Shown piece after piece: positions 33,574 to 42,426 of a DNA stretch of 47,965 bases; the first letter of the stretch is position 1, and each line of letters starts with the position of its first letter. Where the stretch lies: contig JAIOXK010000008.1 in the NCBI GenBank assembly GCA_021741645.1, forward strand, positions 1-47,965, written 5' to 3'. A program made the translations under genes and the position numbers. Below the pieces are notes generated by a model. It was not told where the DNA came from. It saw only the letters and a list, made by a program, of their open reading frames with translations, and ran no database searches. The DNA is from Candidatus Nanopelagicales bacterium. Lineage in GTDB: Bacteria; Actinomycetota; Actinomycetes; S36-B12.

Positions 33574-34503
33574 ATGACGCGTGACCAAACCCCCAGCAAC
33601 GCCGTGGAACTGGGCGCCTTCCTCGCTGGGCTGCCCGGAGTGGATGAGGTCGGAGCCCGCGGACGGGCTGCCGCGCTGGGAACTCGTTCCATCAAGAATG
33701 ATGCGAAGGCATGGGCACTCGATACGGCCATCGGGATGGTCGATCTGACGACGCTCGAAGGCATGGACACGCCTGGCAAGGTGCGTGCCATGTGCGCCAA
33801 GGCGCTGCGACCTGACCCCACCGATCCGACGACCCCGAGCGTCGCTGCTGTATGCGTCTACGGCGATCTGGTCGACGTGGCCCGAGGGGCCGTCGGGGAC
33901 GCCATTCACGTGGCAGCCGTGGCCACCGCCTTCCCGTCAGGTCGAGCCAGCCGTCAGGTCAAGCTCATGGACACGCGTGAAGCCGTCGCCGCCGGGGCTG
34001 ACGAGATCGACATGGTGATCGATCGGGGCGCCTTCCTTGCTGGGGACACCTGGCGAGTGTTCGAGGAGATCGTGGCCATCAAGGAGGCCTGTGGATCCGC
34101 GCACCTGAAGGTCATCCTCGAGACCGGTGAGCTTCGCACGCTCGACAACGTGCGACGAGCCTCCTGGCTGGCGATGCTTGCCGGAGCCGACTTCATCAAG
34201 ACCTCGACCGGCAAGGTCACACCGGCAGCAACCCCGCCGGTGACGCTCGTCATGCTCGAAGCCGTCCGTGACTTCGAGCGGGTCACCGGCCGGCGCATCG
34301 GGGTGAAGGCCGCGGGTGGAATCCGCACCGCCAAGGAGGCCATCTCCTACCTCGTGCTCGTCAAGGAGACCGTCGGCGACGCCTGGCTCACGCCCGACCT
34401 GTTCCGCTTCGGCGCCTCCACGCTGCTCAATGACCTTCTCCTCCAGCGGCAGCGAATGGCCACCGGCCATTACTCCGGTCCCGACTACGTCACGATCGAC
34501 TGA
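33574..34503 (+). CDS. deoC: Deoxyribose-phosphate aldolase
   Basis: DeoC splits 2-deoxyribose 5-phosphate into glyceraldehyde 3-phosphate and acetaldehyde. The 309-residue TIM barrel keeps the Schiff-base Lys in FIKTSTGK (about residue 210), the KVILETGEL strand and the GVKAAGGIRT strand with the second essential Lys. It is longer than E. coli DeoC, with about 50 extra N-terminal residues, a form common in actinobacteria. The aldehyde dehydrogenase that follows after 11 bp could oxidise the acetaldehyde. Confidence 0.94.
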   Translation: MTRDQTPSNAVELGAFLAGLPGVDEVGARGRAAALGTRSIKNDAKAWALDTAIGMVDLTTLEGMDTPGKVRAMCAKALRPDPTDPTTPSVAAVCVYGDLVDVARGAVGDAIHVAAVATAFPSGRASRQVKLMDTREAVAAGADEIDMVIDRGAFLAGDTWRVFEEIVAIKEACGSAHLKVILETGELRTLDNVRRASWLAMLAGADFIKTSTGKVTPAATPPVTLVMLEAVRDFERVTGRRIGVKAAGGIRTAKEAISYLVLVKETVGDAWLTPDLFRFGASTLLNDLLLQRQRMATGHYSGPDYVTID

Positions 34504-34514
34504 CAGGAGCACCC

Positions 34515-35960
34515 GTGACCTTCGACTACGCCCCCGCTCCCGAGTCGCGAGCCTCGGTCGAGATCGCCTCGGACTACGGCCTCTTCATCGACGGAGAGTT
34601 CTCGCCCTCCGCATCCGGATCGAGTTTCGTCACCGTGAATCCGGCCACCGAGGAGTCGTTGTCGTCGGTCGCCGAGGCCGGAAGTGCGGATGTCGATCGA
34701 GCGGTCGCCGCGGCACGTCGCGCCTACGACGCAGTGTGGGGGCCCATGCCCGGACGTGAGCGGGCGAAGTACCTCTTCCGCATCGCTCGGATCATCCAGG
34801 AGCGCAGCCGCGAACTCGCCGTCCTCGAGAGCCTGGACAACGGCAAGCCGATCAAGGAATCCCGCGACGTGGATCTTCCCTTGGTCGCCGCTCACTTCTT
34901 CTACCACGCAGGATGGGCCGACAAGCTCGAGCACGCCGGCTACGGTCCAGCACCGCAGCCGCTCGGCGTCGCGGCTCAGGTCATCCCGTGGAACTTCCCG
35001 CTCCTGATGCTCGCGTGGAAGGTTGCCCCCGCCCTCGCCTGCGGAAACACCGTCGTCGTCAAGCCAGCCGAGACCACTCCCCTGACCGCCCTGGCGTTTG
35101 CAGACATCTGCCGTCAGGCAGACCTCCCCCCGGGCGTCGTGAACATCCTCACCGGTGCGGGTGAGACCGGTCGGCTCCTCGTCGAGCATCCAGATGTCAA
35201 CAAAGTGGCCTTCACCGGATCCACCGAGGTGGGGCGCTCCATCATGCGCACTCTCGCCGGCACCGACAAGCGACTGACGCTGGAATTGGGCGGCAAGGCC
35301 GCGAACATCGTGTTCGACGACGCTCCGATCGATGAGGCCATCGAGGGGATCGTCAACGGCATCTTCTTCAACCAGGGCCACGTCTGCTGCGCGGGTTCGC
35401 GCCTGCTGGTCCAGGAATCCGTCGCTGAGGACGTCCTGGAGCGGCTGAAGGCGCGTCTGAGCACCCTGCGCCTTGGCGACCCACTGGACAAGAACACGGA
35501 CATCGGTGCGATCAACTCGGCCGAGCAGCTCGCCCGTATCGACGAGCTGGCCAAGAGCGGTCAGGGTGAGGGGGCCGAGCGCTGGAGCGCGCCGTGCGAG
35601 ATTCCCGAGCGCGGCTGGTGGTTCCCTCCCACCGTGTTCACCGGAGTCACTCAGGCGCATCGGATCGCACGCGAGGAGATCTTCGGGCCCGTTCTGTCCG
35701 TCCTCACCTTCCGCACTCCCGACGAGGCCGTGCAGAAGGCCAACAACACCCCCTACGGACTGTCAGCCGGAATCTGGACCGAGAAGGGCAGCCGGATTCT
35801 GTGGATGGCCCAGCAGCTCCGTGCTGGCGTCGTCTGGGCCAACACGTTCAACAGGTTCGATCCCACGAGCCCGTTCGGCGGCTACAAGGAGTCCGGTTTT
35901 GGCCGCGAGGGCGGTCTGCACGGCCTCGGCGCGTACCTCAAGACGGAGGCAGCTCGATGA
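34515..35960 (+). CDS. Aldehyde dehydrogenase
   Basis: This 481-residue NAD(P)-dependent aldehyde dehydrogenase is complete. It has the WNFPLLMLAWKVAPALACGN cofactor segment, the glycine motif FTGSTEVGRSI, the general base Glu in LELGGKAANIV and the catalytic Cys in GHVCCAGSR (about residue 295). AGGAG precedes the GTG start. Co-transcription with deoC suggests acetaldehyde, or a deoxyribose-derived aldehyde, as substrate. It overlaps a half-length paralogue by 4 bp. Confidence 0.92.
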   Translation: MTFDYAPAPESRASVEIASDYGLFIDGEFSPSASGSSFVTVNPATEESLSSVAEAGSADVDRAVAAARRAYDAVWGPMPGRERAKYLFRIARIIQERSRELAVLESLDNGKPIKESRDVDLPLVAAHFFYHAGWADKLEHAGYGPAPQPLGVAAQVIPWNFPLLMLAWKVAPALACGNTVVVKPAETTPLTALAFADICRQADLPPGVVNILTGAGETGRLLVEHPDVNKVAFTGSTEVGRSIMRTLAGTDKRLTLELGGKAANIVFDDAPIDEAIEGIVNGIFFNQGHVCCAGSRLLVQESVAEDVLERLKARLSTLRLGDPLDKNTDIGAINSAEQLARIDELAKSGQGEGAERWSAPCEIPERGWWFPPTVFTGVTQAHRIAREEIFGPVLSVLTFRTPDEAVQKANNTPYGLSAGIWTEKGSRILWMAQQLRAGVVWANTFNRFDPTSPFGGYKESGFGREGGLHGLGAYLKTEAAR

Positions 35961-36826
35961 CCCACGACCGCATCGGTGTTCGCAAGACCCACAAGCTCTT
36001 CATCGGCGGGGCCTTCCCCCGCAGCGAGTCCGGACGGACCTACGAGGTCGCCACGGCTACGGGTGACTTCTGGTCGAATGCCTCCAAGGCATCCCGCAAG
36101 GACGCGCGCAACGCCGTTATCGCCGCCCGCACGGGATTCGGCAAGTGGAGCGCAGCCACGGCCTACAACCGGGGCCAGGTTCTGTATCGAATCGCCGAAG
36201 TCATGGAGGATCGACGAGCACAGTTCATCGACGAGGTCATGGCCGGTGAAGGGGTGGACGAGGCCGCAGCACGCCAGCAGGTGGACGCCGCCATCGATCG
36301 GTGGGTCTGGTACGCCGGCTGGACGGACAAGATCGCTCAGGCCCTCGGCACGGCCAACCCCGTCGCAGGGCCCTACTTCAACTTCTCGATTCCCGAGCCA
36401 TCGGGTGTCGTGGCGTGCGTGGCTCCCCAGGCATCCAGTCTGCTCGGCCTGGTGAGCGTCATCGCACCCGTGATCGCCTCGGGCAACTCAGTCGTGGCCA
36501 TGGCAAGCACCGAGCGGCCCATTCCCGCCATCACCCTGGCGGAGGTCATGGCCACATCGGACGTCCCCGCTGGCGTCGTCAACCTGCTCACCGGGGATCC
36601 TGCTGAGATTCTGCCGTGGCTGGCCAGCCACGCGGATGTGAATGCCGTCGATCTCACCGGCGTCACCGACCGCGACCTCGCCATCTCGGCGGAACGCGAG
36701 GCCGCTGGAACGATCAAGCGCGTCCTGCGCCCCGCCCCAGAGGCTGACTGGAACGCCGATCCGGGCATGGACCGACTACGCACATTCGTCGAGATCAAGA
36801 CGGTCTGGCACCCGATGGGGCTCTGA
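35957..36826 (+). CDS. Half-length aldehyde-dehydrogenase-like protein without catalytic domain
   Basis: This 289-residue protein matches only the N-terminal cofactor-binding part of the aldehyde dehydrogenase fold (FIGGAFPRSESGRTYEV, VAPQASSLLGLVSVIAPVIASGN, DVPAGVVNLLTGDPAE). The catalytic Glu and Cys region is absent; the usual FTGSTEVG is VDLTGVTDRD. The end (FVEIKTVWHPMGL) is a coherent tail, and I see no continued homology downstream, so this looks like a distinct protein rather than a broken gene. The ATG overlaps the stop of the full-length enzyme (ATGA). The upstream ORF extension in the track is a shadow. It may be a non-catalytic partner. Confidence 0.82.
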   Translation: MTHDRIGVRKTHKLFIGGAFPRSESGRTYEVATATGDFWSNASKASRKDARNAVIAARTGFGKWSAATAYNRGQVLYRIAEVMEDRRAQFIDEVMAGEGVDEAAARQQVDAAIDRWVWYAGWTDKIAQALGTANPVAGPYFNFSIPEPSGVVACVAPQASSLLGLVSVIAPVIASGNSVVAMASTERPIPAITLAEVMATSDVPAGVVNLLTGDPAEILPWLASHADVNAVDLTGVTDRDLAISAEREAAGTIKRVLRPAPEADWNADPGMDRLRTFVEIKTVWHPMGL

Positions 36827-36844
36827 CCGTCCTACAGACGAGGT

Positions 36845-37108
36845 CTACGAGGTCTCGGTCTCGCGTGCCTGACGCGAGCGCCACACCACCACGGCCGTCA
36901 CCGCGGCCACCGCAATTCCCACGCCCAGCAGGACATAGGGACCGATGCGTCGGGACGTGACGATCGCCTGCTCGGCCCGCTCAAGCGCCTCATCGGTGAC
37001 GCCCAGGATGGCGTCGGTGCGATCCAAGGCTCCTCGCACGACACCGAGCTCGTGTCGTAGGTCCTCTACGTGCTCGTGCCCTGCTTCTACGACCTCAAGA
37101 ATTGCCAT
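36845..37108 (-). CDS. Small single-pass membrane protein
   Basis: This 87-residue protein has an N-terminal helical, possibly coiled-coil part (about 1-50, HVEDLRHELGVVRGALDRTDAILG) and one membrane helix (about 56-75, YVLLGVGIAVAAVTAVVVW) with a basic cytoplasmic end (RSRQARETETS). GGAGG lies 7 nt before the ATG. It is 17 bp downstream of add on the same strand. The function is unknown. Confidence 0.7.
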   Translation of the reverse strand: MAILEVVEAGHEHVEDLRHELGVVRGALDRTDAILGVTDEALERAEQAIVTSRRIGPYVLLGVGIAVAAVTAVVVWRSRQARETETS

Positions 37109-37125
37109 CGCGTCGCCTCCGATTC

Positions 37126-38259
37126 TCAGACGCTGCCCTGGGCCAGCCGCTGGGACAACTCGTCCGTCACCTCAGCGTACCCCGGCTTGACCTGCTGATT
37201 GATGATGGAAAGTCGCTCATCGAAGGGGATGAAGGCACTCTTCATGGCGTTGATGGTGAACCACTGCATGTCCGCCAGCCCATATCCGAAGGCCTGACTG
37301 AGCAGGCTCATCTCATGGCTCATGCTGGTGCCCGACATCAGCCGGTTGTCCGTGTTCACCGTGACCCGGAAGCCGAGCCGGCGAAGAAGGCCGATGGGAT
37401 GGTGATCGATGCTCTCGGCAGCTCCCGTCTGGACATTGGAGGACGGGCACATCTCCAGTGGGATGCGACGGTCCCGGACGTAGGACGCCAAGCGCCCGAG
37501 CTCAACCGAGCCGTCGGGACTCACGGTGATGTCGTCGACGATCCTCACTCCATGACCGAGACGGTCCGCACCGCACCACTGGATGGCCTCCCAGATGCTC
37601 GGCAGGCCGAAGGCCTCCCCCGCATGGATCGTGAAGTGCGCATTCTCCCGGCGGAGGTACTCGAAGGCATCGAGGTGACGGGTGGGCGGGAATCCCGCTT
37701 CAGCGCCAGCGATGTCGAAGCCCACGACTCCCTGATCGCGAAACTCCACGGAGAGCTCGGCAATCTGCCGGGAATGGGTGGCCGTGCGCATGGCCGTCAG
37801 GAGAACTCCGACCCGAATGCCATGACCACCCTCCCGAGCCTTCTGCTGACCTTCTGCGAACCCCAGTAGGACGTGCTCGATCACTTCGCGCTCGGTCAGT
37901 CCACGTGACAGGTGCAGCTCCGGAGCGAACCGAACCTCCGCATAGACCACGCCATCAGCCGCGAGATCCTCGGCGCACTCTCGTGCCACCCGCTGCAGCG
38001 CACCGGCCGTCTGGGTCACGCCGACCGTGTGCCGGAAGGTCTCCAGGTAGCGCTCGAGGGATCCGGAGAAGGCGGCCTCCGAGAACCAGCGCGCCAGTTC
38101 GTCAGGGTCGGTCGACGGCAGGTCGTCGTACTCCGTCTCGGCAGCGAGTTCAATGACGGTCTGCGGACGAAGCCCCCCGTCCAGGTGATCATGCAGAAGC
38201 ACCTTCGGAGCCTTGACGATCAGGTCCACCGGCACAGGCGCAAAGCTCGCGGCATCCAT
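37126..38259 (-). CDS. add: Adenosine deaminase
   Basis: Add deaminates (deoxy)adenosine to (deoxy)inosine, which PunA then splits. The 377-residue zinc enzyme has the HDHLDGG metal motif (about residue 24), the [11 protein letters not shown] segment, TIHAGEAFG with the metal His and catalytic Glu, LGHGVRI and the [12 protein letters not shown] metal Asp region. The 542-residue ORF in the track is an upstream extension over the divergent gene. ATG 38259 fits the family start and lies 7 nt after TAGGTT, a leaderless layout. Confidence 0.94.
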   Translation of the reverse strand: MDAASFAPVPVDLIVKAPKVLLHDHLDGGLRPQTVIELAAETEYDDLPSTDPDELARWFSEAAFSGSLERYLETFRHTVGVTQTAGALQRVARECAEDLAADGVVYAEVRFAPELHLSRGLTEREVIEHVLLGFAEGQQKAREGGHGIRVGVLLTAMRTATHSRQIAELSVEFRDQGVVGFDIAGAEAGFPPTRHLDAFEYLRRENAHFTIHAGEAFGLPSIWEAIQWCGADRLGHGVRIVDDITVSPDGSVELGRLASYVRDRRIPLEMCPSSNVQTGAAESIDHHPIGLLRRLGFRVTVNTDNRLMSGTSMSHEMSLLSQAFGYGLADMQWFTINAMKSAFIPFDERLSIINQQVKPGYAEVTDELSQRLAQGSV

Positions 38260-38328
38260 GCTCCCGAACCTAGACCATCGACACCGCTCGGGAAGCCGCC
38301 ATCGATCCAGTACCGCTAGAGTCCGGCG
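38260..38328. promoter_or_regulatory. Divergent leaderless promoters for add and the EamA gene
   Basis: TAGGTT on the minus strand (38272-38267) is 7 nt before the add ATG. TAGAGT on the plus strand (38317-38322) is 6 nt before the EamA GTG. The gap is 69 bp. Confidence 0.6.
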
Positions 38329-39171
38329 GTGATCAGCATCGTGTTCGGCCTGGGCACCGCCCTGTGCTTCGCCACGAGTTCGCTGTTCTCCTCCCGAGCG
38401 GTTCGAATCATCGGCCCATGGTCGGTGGCCGCGTGGACCATGATCGTCGGCCTGGTCCTCTCGCTGCCCTTCGTGGCCCTGGCCGGCGTGCCAGCCAATC
38501 TCGGCGAGAACGTCGGGTGGATGCTCATCGCCGGCGCCGGAAACGTCGGCGGTCTCATCCTCGCTGCAGCCGCCTTTCGGGTCGGCAAGGTCGGAGTGGT
38601 CACTCCCGTTCTCGCGACCGAGGGGGCTATCGCCGCCGTCGTCGCCGCCCTCATGGGTGAGAGCATCGCTCCGATCATCGCGCTGCTCTTGATGGTCATC
38701 GTGATCGGCATCGTCGTCTCTGCCATCGCCCCCGATCCAGAGCCCCTTGACCACGAGCGCCCCGTCCTCGCCGTCGCCCTCTCCACCATTGGCGCATTCG
38801 CCTTCGGCTTCTCGCTCTTCGCGACCGGAACGATCAGCGATGAACTACCCATTGCCTGGGTGCTCATGCCCGCCCGCATTGTCGGCCTGGTGGCGCTCGC
38901 CATCCCCCTGATCGTCATCGGTCAGCTCAAGATCACACGCCGCGCCGCGCCCATGGTGACGGCCATGGGGGTCCTCGAAGTGGTGGGTTTCGTGCTGTTC
39001 GCCATCGGAGCGCAGTATCAGGTGGGCGTTACCTCGGTCATGGCATCGCAGTTCGCCCCGATCGCGGCGATCCTTGCGTATGTGGTGTTCCGCGAGAAGC
39101 TTGGCCGTCTGCAGATCACCGGGGTCGCGATCCTGGTGGCAGGGGTCACCACCTTGACGCTGGTGTCCTAG
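38329..39171 (+). CDS. EamA/DMT-family transporter
   Basis: This 280-residue inner-membrane protein has about ten hydrophobic helices arranged as two EamA repeats (about 1-125 and 140-280). The first repeat ends in [14 protein letters not shown] and the second in [24 protein letters not shown], the usual pair of matched motifs. Members export metabolites, amino acids or nucleotide-related compounds. The position beside add hints at a purine link but does not show it. GTG start, probably leaderless. Confidence 0.88.
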   Translation: MISIVFGLGTALCFATSSLFSSRAVRIIGPWSVAAWTMIVGLVLSLPFVALAGVPANLGENVGWMLIAGAGNVGGLILAAAAFRVGKVGVVTPVLATEGAIAAVVAALMGESIAPIIALLLMVIVIGIVVSAIAPDPEPLDHERPVLAVALSTIGAFAFGFSLFATGTISDELPIAWVLMPARIVGLVALAIPLIVIGQLKITRRAAPMVTAMGVLEVVGFVLFAIGAQYQVGVTSVMASQFAPIAAILAYVVFREKLGRLQITGVAILVAGVTTLTLVS

Positions 39172-39177
39172 GGCCTC

Positions 39178-39197
39178 ATCGGGTGAACACACCCGAT
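39178..39197. terminator. Bidirectional hairpin between the convergent EamA and cupin genes
   Basis: ATCGGGTG, AACA loop, CACCCGAT: a perfect 8-bp stem centred in the 33-bp gap between two convergent genes. Confidence 0.65.
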
Positions 39198-39204
39198 ACG
39201 CGAG

Positions 39205-39585
39205 TCACTCGTTCGGTTCACGATCGTGCTCATCGAAGCCGTCGCGATGCACGAGCTCGTCGTGGAAGGCCGGCATGCACACCGCGATGTAGCGGGCGCC
39301 CTCCGACGTGGTGTACCGAACCCGTTCGCCCGCACGCGTGATGATCGCCTGCCCTGACCGCACATGCGTGACGCCGTCGTCGTGCTCGACATCCATGGAC
39401 CCCTCAAGCACGACGGTGTACTCATCGAACTCCGGCTCCTGAGCCGGTTCCTCCCAACCTGCGGGCGCCAGCATGTGCGCGATCGACAAGGCATCGTCTC
39501 CGCTCGAGGCGTGACCCACGTACTCCTCGATCACTTTGCCCCCCGGGACGGGGATGAGGGCGGGGCCGGGAATGAGCTCAGGCAT
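39205..39585 (-). CDS. Cupin-domain protein
   Basis: This 126-residue single cupin has the two motifs EPEFDEYTVVLEGSMDVE and VRSGQAIITRAGERVRYTT; the first motif lacks the usual double His, so metal binding is uncertain. AAGGAG lies upstream of the ATG. It follows the Gfo/Idh/MocA gene on the same strand with 39 bp between. The function is unknown. Confidence 0.8.
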   Translation of the reverse strand: MPELIPGPALIPVPGGKVIEEYVGHASSGDDALSIAHMLAPAGWEEPAQEPEFDEYTVVLEGSMDVEHDDGVTHVRSGQAIITRAGERVRYTTSEGARYIAVCMPAFHDELVHRDGFDEHDREPNE

Positions 39586-39624
39586 GGGACTCCTTGTTGT
39601 GCTGGTGGTGATCAGACGTGACGG

Positions 39625-40626
39625 CTAGATGGCTGATGCCGGATGAGGCGAGCGACCAGCGGCTGCATACAGCGCATCGATGATCTCTATCGTCCGAACA
39701 GCATCGTCACTGTCCGTGATCATCGGCGCACCTTCGCGAATCAGCCGGGTCATTGCCTCGAGCTGGTAGGCGTACGTCGAGCGCTGACCGAGTTCCTCGA
39801 CCCGCTGATCGGTTCCGACCGTGACGATGACCCGATCGTCGGTCTGCGGCAGGACGAAGGCGGGTGCAAAGACCTCGCCCAGAGTCCCGACGATGCGCAG
39901 CGAGAAGTCCCATGCGCCGTGCGTCATCGAGGACTCCAGATGAGCCTGGACCCCATTGGGGAACTCCAGGTCGCCCGCGACCCATGCATCGGCGCCGGGG
40001 TGGTCGGGGATCTCGCCCGCTCGAGCGCGAACGACCGCGGGTTCGCCGCCGAGAATGGGCGCCAGATCCCGGATTCCGTGAACGGCGTAGCAGCCGACGT
40101 CCATCAGGCTGCCGCCGGCCAGTGAACCCACCCACCGAGGATCCGTCGGTCCGGGTGGAGGCATCAGCATCCGCGCGTCGACATAGGTGACATCACCGAT
40201 CTCGCCACTGCCCGCGAGCTCCAGCATCCGCTGCATCACCGGGTGGTAGCGGTAGTGGAAGGCCTCGATGACGTGCACTCCGGCCGCGGACGCCGCATCG
40301 CGGACGAGGCGCGCCTCATCGGCATTGCTGGCGTAGGGCTTCTCCGACAGAACGTGCTTGCCCGCAGCAATCGCCTGGAGGTTCCACGGCCCGTGGAGTC
40401 CGTTCGGAAGCGGGTTGTAGACGACCTCGACCTCAGGATCGTCGATCACCGCCTGATAGTCGGCCACGACGCGTTCGATTCCGTGGTCACTGGCGAAGGT
40501 TCGCGCCCGGGCGTCGTCGCGCGCCGCGACGACAACGAGTCGAGCCCCGATCTCCTGCGCGGGCCGGACGATGGCCGCCTCGCTGATGCGTGCTGCGCCC
40601 AGGACGCCGATACGCAGCGGCTCCAT
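39625..40626 (-). CDS. Gfo/Idh/MocA-family NAD(P)-dependent oxidoreductase
   Basis: This 333-residue protein has an N-terminal Rossmann domain (IGVLGAARISEAAIV; VYNPLPNGLHGPWNLQAIAAGKHVLSEKP, about residues 73-100, with the conserved EKP) and a C-terminal substrate domain with YRYHPVMQRM and SLMDVGCYAVHG. Members oxidise sugar or polyol hydroxyls; the substrate here is not indicated. It begins 3 bp after the small membrane protein gene, so the two are probably co-transcribed. Confidence 0.9.
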   Translation of the reverse strand: MEPLRIGVLGAARISEAAIVRPAQEIGARLVVVAARDDARARTFASDHGIERVVADYQAVIDDPEVEVVYNPLPNGLHGPWNLQAIAAGKHVLSEKPYASNADEARLVRDAASAAGVHVIEAFHYRYHPVMQRMLELAGSGEIGDVTYVDARMLMPPPGPTDPRWVGSLAGGSLMDVGCYAVHGIRDLAPILGGEPAVVRARAGEIPDHPGADAWVAGDLEFPNGVQAHLESSMTHGAWDFSLRIVGTLGEVFAPAFVLPQTDDRVIVTVGTDQRVEELGQRSTYAYQLEAMTRLIREGAPMITDSDDAVRTIEIIDALYAAAGRSPHPASAI

Positions 40627-40629
40627 GCG

Positions 40630-40815
40630 TCAGTCCTTGCCGAGCGTGAAGACGGTGAACAGGCCGAAGAGGAAGAGCAGTGCTCCTGGGATCAGCGCCG
40701 AGGCGGTGTCACCGCCGTTCATGGCCCCGATACCGAGGACGACCAGCGCCGAGAGGATGAGCAGCATCACGATGGCGCCGATCGATGCCTGCTTGTTCTC
40801 CGAATGCTCGCTCAC
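40630..40815 (-). CDS. Small two-helix membrane protein
   Basis: This 61-residue protein has a short polar N-terminus (MSEHSENKQ), two membrane helices (about 12-31 and 39-56) joined by a short NGGDTAS loop, and ends TLGKD. AGGAGG lies upstream of the ATG (TCAGGAGGATAAGCG). It precedes the Gfo/Idh/MocA gene by 3 bp. No function is recognised. Confidence 0.65.
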   Translation of the reverse strand: MSEHSENKQASIGAIVMLLILSALVVLGIGAMNGGDTASALIPGALLFLFGLFTVFTLGKD

Positions 40816-40884
40816 GCTTATCCTCCTGAAGTGATCGCCGCGGACCGCGATGGTCCCCTCATCGTAGGGCCCCGCTGTCGAGCG

Positions 40885-42417
40885 CTACTGCTGGATGTCT
40901 CCACCGGCCATCAGCCGACCGATGCTGGACCGATCCACGTCGGCCGACGCCATCTCCGCCACCAGGCGACCGTCGTACATGACCACCACTCGATCCGCCA
41001 GGCCAAGGACCTCGTCCAGTTCCGCAGAGACCAGCAGCACCGCGGCGCCGCGGTCGCGGGCATCGACGATCCTCGAGTGGATGAACTCGATGGAGCCGAC
41101 GTCCACCCCTCGGGTCGGCTGGGACGCGATGAGGAGTTCGGGATTGGCCGACAGCTCGCGCGCGATCACCACCTTCTGCTTGTTGCCGCCCGACAGCGAC
41201 TCGGCAGTGGTGGAGATGGACGGCGTCCTGACGTCGTACTCCTGCACAAGGTCGGTGGCCAACGTGTTGACCGCCGAGCGGCTGCGCACACCCTTGCTCG
41301 AGAAAGGCGGCTCATCGAACCGGTTCAGGACCATGTTGTCGGCGATCGAGTACGGGCCGACGAGACCGTCCTTCTCCCGATCCTCGGGCACATGGCCCAC
41401 GCCCATGGCATGGATGGCGTGCGGGCTCTGGCCCAGCGTGTTCTTGCCCGCAACGGTCATCCGGTCGGCCGTGCAGTGGCGAAGTCCGGTCAGCGCCTCC
41501 ACGAGTTCACGCTGGCCGTTCCCCTCGACGCCCGCGATGCCGACGATCTCCCCGGCCCGCACCTGGAGGTTCACATCGCGAACGGCCGGCAGGCCCAGAT
41601 CGGTCGCGGCGGACAGGCCTTGAACGTCGAGGACGACATCCCCGGGCGTCGCAGGCGCCTTGTCAACGGTCAGCAGGACGCTGCGGCCCACCATCATCTG
41701 CGCCAGACCCGCCTGGTCGGTCTCACCAGGGGTGGTGGTGCCGACCACCTTGCCACCACGGAGCACCTCGATGGTGTCGGCGACAGCGAGGACCTCACGC
41801 AGCTTGTGGGTGATGAAGATGACGGCGACGCCGTTGTCGGCGAATCCGCGCATGACCTGGAGCAGCTCGTCCGTCTCCTGGGGCGTCAGTACCGCCGTGG
41901 GCTCGTCCATGATCAATAGGTCGGCATGACGGTAGAGGGCCTTGAGGATCTCCACGCGCTGTTTCGCCCCGACGGGAAGGTCCTCCACCTTCGCGTTCAC
42001 GTCCACCTCGAGCCCGAACTGCTCGGACAGGCGTGCGACCTCCTGCGTGGCCTTCTTCATGTTGATGAAGATCGAGCGGTGCGGCTCATCCCCCAGGATG
42101 ATGTTCTCGGCCACGGTGAACACCGGTACCAGTTGGAAGTGCTGATGCACCATCCCGATGCCCCGACGGATGGCATCCCGCGGCCCGGAGAGCTTCACGG
42201 GCGATCCCTTGATGTAGATCTCGCCCTCGTCAGGCTCGTACAGCCCGTAGATCATCTTGACGAGCGTGGACTTGCCAGCGCCGTTCTCGCCGAGCAGTCC
42301 CACGATCTGACCCGGGGAAATCGACAAGGAGACATCCTGATTGGCGATCACTCCCGGGAAGCGCTTGGTGATGCTGCGTGCCTCGAGAATGGGCGTCTGG
42401 GATCCGTGAGAAGGCAT
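40885..42417 (-). CDS. Nucleoside ABC transporter ATPase (BMP type, two ABC domains)
   Basis: This 510-residue duplicated ATPase resembles NupA/YufO. Domain 1 has GENGAGKSTLVKMIYGLYEPDEG, a PVGAKQRVEILKALYR signature region and LIMDEPTAVLTPQE. Domain 2 has GVEGNGQRELVEALTG, LSGGNKQKVVIARELS and LIASQPTRGVDVGS. With the two permeases and the BMP lipoprotein upstream it forms a nucleoside importer. It lies 9 bp after the second permease. Confidence 0.92.
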   Translation of the reverse strand: MPSHGSQTPILEARSITKRFPGVIANQDVSLSISPGQIVGLLGENGAGKSTLVKMIYGLYEPDEGEIYIKGSPVKLSGPRDAIRRGIGMVHQHFQLVPVFTVAENIILGDEPHRSIFINMKKATQEVARLSEQFGLEVDVNAKVEDLPVGAKQRVEILKALYRHADLLIMDEPTAVLTPQETDELLQVMRGFADNGVAVIFITHKLREVLAVADTIEVLRGGKVVGTTTPGETDQAGLAQMMVGRSVLLTVDKAPATPGDVVLDVQGLSAATDLGLPAVRDVNLQVRAGEIVGIAGVEGNGQRELVEALTGLRHCTADRMTVAGKNTLGQSPHAIHAMGVGHVPEDREKDGLVGPYSIADNMVLNRFDEPPFSSKGVRSRSAVNTLATDLVQEYDVRTPSISTTAESLSGGNKQKVVIARELSANPELLIASQPTRGVDVGSIEFIHSRIVDARDRGAAVLLVSAELDEVLGLADRVVVMYDGRLVAEMASADVDRSSIGRLMAGGDIQQ

Positions 42418-42426
42418 ACCTGTCCC

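Noticed and set aside
35957-36826. Pseudogene call for the short aldehyde dehydrogenase
   Set aside because: No frameshift or downstream continuation of the ALDH domain is visible, the start is coupled to the upstream gene, and the C-terminus is coherent.
37126-38754. 542-residue adenosine deaminase
   Set aside because: The N-terminal 165 residues are low-complexity shadow of the divergent EamA gene; the family start is at 38259.
40822-40850. Terminator hairpin in the gap after the nucleoside ATPase gene
   Set aside because: ATCGC and GCGAT can pair, but the stem is only 5 bp with no U-tract.
40243-41919. 558-residue plus-strand ORF
   Set aside because: It lies antisense to the Gfo/Idh/MocA, small membrane protein and ATPase genes, all of which show clear family motifs; the ORF has no recognisable domain and is a GC-rich shadow.
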